A program made the position numbers and the translations under genes. The notes under the pieces are model-generated. The model was not told the DNA's origin. It saw nothing but the letters and a program-made list of their open reading frames with translations, and searched no databases. From NCBI GenBank assembly GCA_005877185.1, contig VBPQ01000035.1, forward strand, positions 1 to 27,209: 27,209 nucleotides of DNA, given 5' to 3'. The DNA comes from Nitrososphaerota archaeon. GTDB lineage: Archaea; Thermoproteota; Nitrososphaeria; Nitrososphaerales; Gagatemarchaeaceae. Positions 22,580 through 27,209 of the stretch are shown here, one piece after another; positions within the stretch are counted from its first letter, which is position 1; each line of letters opens with the position of its first letter.

Positions 22580-22662
22580 ACAACTCATTCAGAGTCAAGA
22601 TGCCCTTGACGGCAGGATGTGCATCAAATCCTTAGCTTTCAGCAGACGCGGAGAGACAACAC

Positions 22663-22672
22663 GTTTATGATA
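22663..22672 (+). promoter_or_regulatory. TATA box of the second cyclic amidohydrolase
   Basis: GTTTATGATA centred about 30 bases before GTG 22698. Confidence 0.55.
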
Positions 22673-22697
22673 GGAGAGAGCGCAGTCGCCAACCTCC

Positions 22698-24104
22698 GTG
22701 GGGACCTCTCGAGTGGTAGATACCATCATAAAGAACTGCAGAATCGTAAATTATGATTACACCTTCAACGGATCGATAATGATCGTTGATGGGAAGGTGA
22801 GTGGGCTGGCGGGTGATGGATTAGATCTTCCGGATGCTGGACGTATCATCGATGCGAAAGGCAGACACGTCATTCCGGGCGTCATAGATCCCCACGTGCA
22901 CCTCGCACAGACGGAGGATGTGTTGCGAAGTGAGACTCGTTCGGCCGCTTATGGCGGCATTACAACGATGCTACCCATCTGGTCGAGTCCGAGCTTCAAG
23001 GAGAGTTTCGAACAGGATAGGAATTTGATCGAGCAAAACTCCGTCATAGATGTGGGCCTGTCGCTGAACATCACCGCAGAAGCGGGTGAACGGCAGGTCG
23101 GTGAAATAGGGGACTACGCTAGAAATTTCGGAATTACCTCAATCAAGTTTCAACCAGTGTACCGGGGCAAAGAGGCGGGTATCTTCGGCTTCACGGGTCC
23201 TGACGCTGGATTGGTATTCCAGGGGTTCAGGAACATTAGCAGTGTGACCGCCGAAGGTTATCCAGGCTTGGCGATGATCCATGCGGAGAACGCTGAAATC
23301 ATCGCCAAGTTCTGGGATGAAGTCCTGCGCCAGGGCAAATCAGGGCTCGTCGCCTGGACCGACGCAAGACCTGGGTTCGCGGAAGAGGAGGCCATGAGGT
23401 CGGCCATATTCCTTGCGAGTGTTGCAAAAACCTCACTGTACATCGTTCACATGACAGGTTGCGATGGAGGTAGCGGAGTCGATTATCTTGCGCGCGAGAA
23501 GGCGGAAGGTACCTGCGTCGCGGTGGAGACCTGTCCGCACTATCTCACACTTACGAAGGACGACCCAGACTTGGGAAATCGCGGCAAGGTCAACCCTCCA
23601 CTCAGGGACAAAGATGCAATCCAGAAACTATGGTGGGGGATCAGGGAAGGGGTAGTTGACACCATCGGGTCAGACCACGCACCAAATCCACTAAAGGCCA
23701 AGCAGGGCGGTGACATCTGGTCGGCTCTTCCGGGGTTTGCTGGAATGGAAACACTCCTCCCGATATTGTTGAGCGAGGGTGTAAACAAGGAGAGGATAAC
23801 CTTACAGAAGCTCGTTGAGGTCTGCTCTTACAATACTGCGAAGGTCTTCGGACTCTACCCGCGAAAAGGCGCCATCATTCCCGGTGCGGATGCCGACCTA
23901 GCCATCATCGACCTTAAGAAGAGAGCAAAGGTGAAGGGCGAAAGCCTGCATTCGTGCGCAGGTTGGACTCCGTATGAAGGGCGCGAGTTGACTGGATGGC
24001 CGGTCCTTACGATGGTAAGGGGAAACGTAGTCATAGAAGATGGGGAAGTCATTGCGAAACGGCCAATCGGGAAATACATCCCCAGGCAAAGGCGTCAACC
24101 GTAA
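22698..24104 (+). CDS. Second cyclic amidohydrolase (dihydropyrimidinase/allantoinase-like)
   Basis: Paralogue of the enzyme at 20099, 468 residues. The metal site is complete: H66 and H68 in DPHVHLAQTED, probable carbamylated K150 in SIKFQPVYRG, H195 in MIHAEN, H251 in YIVHMTG and D326 in GSDHAPNPLKAK. It differs from the first in the loop after HxH (LAQTED rather than MRDPGD) and around the lysine (QPVYRG rather than VFFSAS). Those loops line the pocket, so the two probably act on different rings. Both share the closing TPxxGxxxxGxPVxTxVRGNVV pattern. GTG 22698 is the chosen start because of the TATA box; GTG 22713 is also in frame. Confidence 0.92.
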   Translation: MGTSRVVDTIIKNCRIVNYDYTFNGSIMIVDGKVSGLAGDGLDLPDAGRIIDAKGRHVIPGVIDPHVHLAQTEDVLRSETRSAAYGGITTMLPIWSSPSFKESFEQDRNLIEQNSVIDVGLSLNITAEAGERQVGEIGDYARNFGITSIKFQPVYRGKEAGIFGFTGPDAGLVFQGFRNISSVTAEGYPGLAMIHAENAEIIAKFWDEVLRQGKSGLVAWTDARPGFAEEEAMRSAIFLASVAKTSLYIVHMTGCDGGSGVDYLAREKAEGTCVAVETCPHYLTLTKDDPDLGNRGKVNPPLRDKDAIQKLWWGIREGVVDTIGSDHAPNPLKAKQGGDIWSALPGFAGMETLLPILLSEGVNKERITLQKLVEVCSYNTAKVFGLYPRKGAIIPGADADLAIIDLKKRAKVKGESLHSCAGWTPYEGRELTGWPVLTMVRGNVVIEDGEVIAKRPIGKYIPRQRRQP

Positions 24105-24170
24105 GCGTCCCAAAGCACTCGTCACGTAGATTATCTTTGCGACTGGGCGGGTGGGTTCTCGACACTTACC

Positions 24171-25370
24171 TTAAGAGAGACGCCTTGCGCTGGTTTCCAT
24201 GAGTAGCAGAACGGCAGGGATCGCGACCAGGGCCACTGCCGAATACGACACCATCACCACTCCAAAAGAACCGGTCAGGTCGCGCAATAACCCTCCCATG
24301 CTGGGCAGAATCACGGAACCGAGCCCGGTCGCCGCCATCATGAAGCCCACGGCTCTGGCTATCGTGTTTCTCGGCACGTCACGAATCTCGCCGACAAGGG
24401 TCAGAGCAAAGGGGTACATAGGGGATGAATTGAAACCTACAAGGAAGGCGGGGAGCGCCATCCACGGCCACGCCGAACTCCCCAGGTAGTAGACCGAGGC
24501 TCCCAGCACCAGTGACATGGCAAGGATGACCGGTCGTCGGCGCCCCAGAAGGTCGGATAGCGAGGGGAGGAGGACCGTTCCGATTATCGCCCCCAACCAG
24601 AGAAGGACGCCGATCAGCCCTCCCACCGTTAGCCCCCTCGAAAGCAGGATCGTTGGGATCCAGGAAACCGAACCGTTTTGGGCGCCGGTCATAACCCCGA
24701 AGGCTATGAAGAGAAGCCAGAAGTTCTTGTTTCTAACGAGGCTCTGCAAGGAGCCGCGGGAGCCGGCCGGCTTTGACCCGGCCTCGGAGGGGTCGACGGG
24801 CGCGTCCCTGGCCAACCCAAGCCACAGGAAGAGCCCGATGAACGAGGTCAGCGCATAAAACAGGAGGACGTTCCGCCAACCCCCCATCAGCGGAAGGACG
24901 AAACCCTGGGTCAGGCCGGAAGCCAACAGCGCGCCGATCCCGAAGCCCGCGTTCCAGATACCATTCGCGGTCGCCACCATCCGACTGGGGAACCATTCGA
25001 AGATTTGCCGGGTTATCCCCGCTATCTGCATTACTATCCCCACCGAAAAGAGGGAAGAGTAGGCCAGAAAATCGACAAAACCGACCGATTCGCTCCTGAG
25101 CAGGCTCGCCACGGTCACGATGACCGCCGACAGCAGAATCCCCCTCCTCACCCCCAGTCTGTCTGTTGAAGCGCCTCCGAGGGGCCCATAGAGGACATAA
25201 CCGATGAAGACCGCCCCTGCCAGGACCCCCGCTTCGAGATAGGTCAAGTTCAGGTCAAGGCGGATGTTGTCAAGCAGGTAAGGGACCGAGAGGATAAGGA
25301 GACCCTGCTCGAACATCATGACGACGCTTACCCCGAGAATCACCCACCTGTACCGTGAATCTTTTGCCAT
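24171..25370 (-). CDS. MFS transporter
   Basis: Twelve-helix major facilitator, 399 residues. GGASTDRLGVRRGILLSA is the helix 2-3 loop motif and LPSLSDLLGRRRPVILAM its C-half repeat. The pattern QIFEWFPSRMVATANGIWNAGFGIGALLASG matches the region found in anion and nitrate/cyanate-type permeases, so a small organic anion or nitrogen compound is a reasonable guess, not more. It points toward the ureide-degrading block from the right and may import its substrate. No clear TATA box precedes ATG 25370. Confidence 0.88.
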   Translation of the reverse strand: MAKDSRYRWVILGVSVVMMFEQGLLILSVPYLLDNIRLDLNLTYLEAGVLAGAVFIGYVLYGPLGGASTDRLGVRRGILLSAVIVTVASLLRSESVGFVDFLAYSSLFSVGIVMQIAGITRQIFEWFPSRMVATANGIWNAGFGIGALLASGLTQGFVLPLMGGWRNVLLFYALTSFIGLFLWLGLARDAPVDPSEAGSKPAGSRGSLQSLVRNKNFWLLFIAFGVMTGAQNGSVSWIPTILLSRGLTVGGLIGVLLWLGAIIGTVLLPSLSDLLGRRRPVILAMSLVLGASVYYLGSSAWPWMALPAFLVGFNSSPMYPFALTLVGEIRDVPRNTIARAVGFMMAATGLGSVILPSMGGLLRDLTGSFGVVMVSYSAVALVAIPAVLLLMETSARRLS

Positions 25371-25512
25371 CCAGCATGCCTACCAGTAACGCGGGGCGAA
25401 GCCGGCCTACGTCCCTCTGCGGCCGAAGCTTATCTCGGGCAGAGCCACGGCTCTAGGGCTGCAAATAGCCCTGAAAGGTCGTGTCAATCTCCGCTCGCCG
25501 TTTCTCTTTTGA

Positions 25513-26985
25513 CTAGAAGGCAAAAGGCTCGGGGTACTGGTACGTTCCGGTCGCCACCTCTGGCGGCCAGACGATCACCCTCTTCCCGTTCTGCCACTGG
25601 GCTGGGGTGGGTATCACCACGCCTTCGCCGTGTCCCAGGTCGATCCCGGAGGGTGGCGCTGTCGGCGTCCTGACCGGACTCTGTGCTCTGAACTCCCCGA
25701 GAAGCGTCGCGATTGAACTGCTGTTCAGGACATCGGCGACGGCGGACTTGTCGGCAGTCCCCGCGAGCGTCGCTCCGGCGGTTGCTATCTCCACACAGGC
25801 GTAGTAGATCGAGAGCCAGGGAAAGTCGGTGTCCTTGAACGCGGCCGCAGTCTGTATGCTGTCCCAGAATCCCCTGCCCCACTGGCCGGCGAACGGACGC
25901 GACGGGTCCCAGTAGACCTCCGCGCTCGTCCCCTGTATGAGCGGCCCGGCCGTCCCCGTGAAAGCGACCGTGGTTCCCTGGATCGGATGGAAGGCCCTGG
26001 GCTTGTACCCCTGTGCTTTGCAGGTCTGCCAGAACTGAGCAGTGAAGACGCCCACCTGGTCTGCGTAGATTATGACGTCGGGGTCGAGAGATTTCATCTT
26101 CTGGACTTCAGCCGTATAATCGAAATTGGGGGAGAACGATGTGTTGACGTGGTCCGTCGTCAGCACGTTGAAACCCAGCGTCTTCAGGAAGTCGAGGCCG
26201 CCGAACGCCGGCTTGCCCGTCCCGGTGATTTGGGTGGTGTAGTCGTCGCCATTGTCCACGACCGCGACCGTCTTGGCGGTTGTCTGGGTCTTCAGGAGGT
26301 CGAGGTAGTTCCAGAGCCAGTAGTTCACCACGTTGATGGAGCCGACGACCCACTTCCCCGCCCCCGGCAGAGTGAAGATCGAGGTCTCGGCGGCGACACC
26401 ATCGATGTACGGAATCGAGTTGTCGATCGCGACCGCCGCGGCCGTCGGGGACTGCGGCGAACCCGTGGCGCCGATCAGAATGTCGACCTTATCCTGAGTT
26501 ATCAGCTTCTTGTAGTTGCTCTGAATTATCGAGAGGTCCGTGAAGCCAGAGTCGGGGTACGAAATGATCTGGATGGGAACGAACCCTCCCCTGTCCTTGA
26601 TGTAGACCCCGCCACGCGCGTTGACGGCGGTCTGAATCGCCGCGAGCATGTCCGATTCTTTGGCGACAATCCCCGCCGTGACACCGGAAGTTGTGATGCT
26701 CGTCCCAATCTTGAACGTCCCGCTGCCCTTCGGCGGTCCGCCCGTCTGGACAGCCGACGTCGTCTCCGTGGTGGTGACCGTCTTGCCTCCCACCGAACCG
26801 CCCAGGAAGTAGCCCGCGCCTCCCGCGACGACGACACCCGCGACCACCGCCGCGGCCGCGATGCCCGAACTCACTGCCTGCCTTCTGGTGACCTTCTTGT
26901 CGAGGATGCCTTTGAAAGGAGAATCTGCGTTTGAAGATTCGGCTTCGGCTTTTTTCTTATCGGGCTCGTCAGGAGTAGCCGACAA
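25513..26985 (-). CDS. ABC-type branched-chain-amino-acid-like substrate-binding protein
   Basis: Extracellular solute-binding protein of the LivJ/type I periplasmic-binding fold, 490 residues. The N-terminus is charged (1-33), followed by a twin arginine R34-R35 in KVTRRQAVSS and a hydrophobic segment (41-60), which looks like a membrane anchor or Tat-like signal. A Thr-rich linker (69-82, TVTTTETTSAVQT) is typical of archaeal binding proteins. The binding domain begins near 90 with FKIGTSITTSGV and contains VDILIGATGSPQSPTAAAVA, TVAVVDNGDDYTTQ and DVIIYADQVGVF. Ligand unknown; such proteins bind amino acids, amides or urea. No permease or ATPase genes are in the window. TTG 26985 is about 32 bases from a TATA box. 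Confidence 0.92.
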   Translation of the reverse strand: MSATPDEPDKKKAEAESSNADSPFKGILDKKVTRRQAVSSGIAAAAVVAGVVVAGGAGYFLGGSVGGKTVTTTETTSAVQTGGPPKGSGTFKIGTSITTSGVTAGIVAKESDMLAAIQTAVNARGGVYIKDRGGFVPIQIISYPDSGFTDLSIIQSNYKKLITQDKVDILIGATGSPQSPTAAAVAIDNSIPYIDGVAAETSIFTLPGAGKWVVGSINVVNYWLWNYLDLLKTQTTAKTVAVVDNGDDYTTQITGTGKPAFGGLDFLKTLGFNVLTTDHVNTSFSPNFDYTAEVQKMKSLDPDVIIYADQVGVFTAQFWQTCKAQGYKPRAFHPIQGTTVAFTGTAGPLIQGTSAEVYWDPSRPFAGQWGRGFWDSIQTAAAFKDTDFPWLSIYYACVEIATAGATLAGTADKSAVADVLNSSSIATLLGEFRAQSPVRTPTAPPSGIDLGHGEGVVIPTPAQWQNGKRVIVWPPEVATGTYQYPEPFAF

Positions 26986-27012
26986 TCTTGTGCGAGGAAC
27001 ACCCTCGACTCG

Positions 27013-27022
27013 TTATTTAAAT
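27013..27022 (-). promoter_or_regulatory. TATA box of the substrate-binding protein gene
   Basis: Minus-strand ATTTAAATAA centred about 32 bases before TTG 26985. Confidence 0.55.
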
Positions 27023-27030
27023 CTATAAGG
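27022..27030 (+). promoter_or_regulatory. Possible divergent TATA box at the right edge
   Basis: TCTATAAGG, centred 27 bases before ATG 27053 on the plus strand, the spacing seen for the leaderless genes of this window. Confidence 0.35.
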
Positions 27031-27052
27031 ATGAATCGCGAGCTTTGTGAAG

Positions 27053-27209
27053 ATGCAATCGAACGAACAGTTCCTAGTTCGTCTTGACCGTTCCAACAGC
27101 GTGGTCGTGGCCTTGCGACAATATTTCGGGAATCGAACATCTACTTGCGAATCGAGCAATTGCTTCCCTGAATCCCAACTTGCGCCAGCCCGGTTCTTGG
27201 CCGAAAACG
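27053..27209 (+). CDS. Possible partial gene at the right edge
   Basis: ATG 27053 opens a frame of 52 codons that runs off the window without a stop (starts MQSNEQFLVRLDRSNSVVVA). No family is recognised and third-position GC is less pronounced than in the clear genes. The only supports are the open frame and the well-spaced TATA-like element upstream. Confidence 0.25.
   Translation, partial: MQSNEQFLVRLDRSNSVVVALRQYFGNRTSTCESSNCFPESQLAPARFLAEN

Noticed and set aside
25987..26934. Plus-strand frame of 315 codons opposite the substrate-binding protein
   Set aside because: Low-complexity Arg/Asp/Val composition typical of an antisense shadow; the binding protein is certain.
1..27209. CRISPR array or defence island
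   Set aside because: No regularly spaced direct repeats were seen and no cas-type genes; TnpB is the only related nuclease and belongs to an IS element.

Overview
The window looks like a chromosomal segment of a GC-rich archaeon. Nearly every gene is preceded by an archaeal-type TATA element (variants of TTTAAATA, TTATAC or TATATA) centred about 26-31 bases before a start codon, so most transcripts should be leaderless. TTG and GTG starts are common. A short winged-helix protein, AbrB-type regulators with their own operators, an archaeal-type TnpB and a Thr-rich-linker solute-binding protein fit the same picture. Placement in the Thermoproteota/Nitrososphaeria-like heterotrophs is my inference. 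No rRNA, tRNA or CRISPR was found.

Layout. 1-1103: aldehyde dehydrogenase, cut by the left edge. About 1157-2497: an IS200/IS605-type element with only tnpB, whose hairpin-bearing right end lies against the aldehyde dehydrogenase promoter. 2529-3719: secreted Cys-rich protein, head to head with tnpB. 3874-5070: MFS exporter of the fosmidomycin-resistance type. 5162-6643: M32 metallocarboxypeptidase. 6833-7063: small membrane protein. 7193-8380: stress/toxin-antitoxin islet (AbrB regulator, DUF4287 protein, RelE-like toxin with AbrB antitoxin). 8878-9216: winged-helix regulator. 9324-16088: oxidative/small-molecule metabolism (ferredoxin reductase, carboxymuconolactone decarboxylase-like protein, ornithine cyclodeaminase-like protein, EamA permease, VOC protein, Rieske ferredoxin, a frameshifted cyclase, MFS permease). 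16198-24104: six catabolic genes (DHDPS-like aldolase, M20 amidohydrolase, class V aminotransferase, two cyclic amidohydrolases, luciferase-like flavin monooxygenase). 24171-26985: MFS permease and a branched-chain-amino-acid-type binding protein. 27053 to the end: possible start of one more gene.

How it may work together (inference). The 16-24 kb block contains the enzyme classes needed to open a cyclic ureide or imide ring (two HxH-type amidohydrolases), remove the N-carbamoyl or ureido group (M20 HyuC/AllC-like enzyme), move the amino group (PLP enzyme) and process the carbon skeleton (aldolase, flavin monooxygenase). Permeases flank it. Allantoin, hydantoins or reduced pyrimidines are the obvious candidate substrates. 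The genes are arranged around a central divergent promoter near 20,072 and most have their own TATA box, so this is a co-located set of single-gene units rather than one operon.
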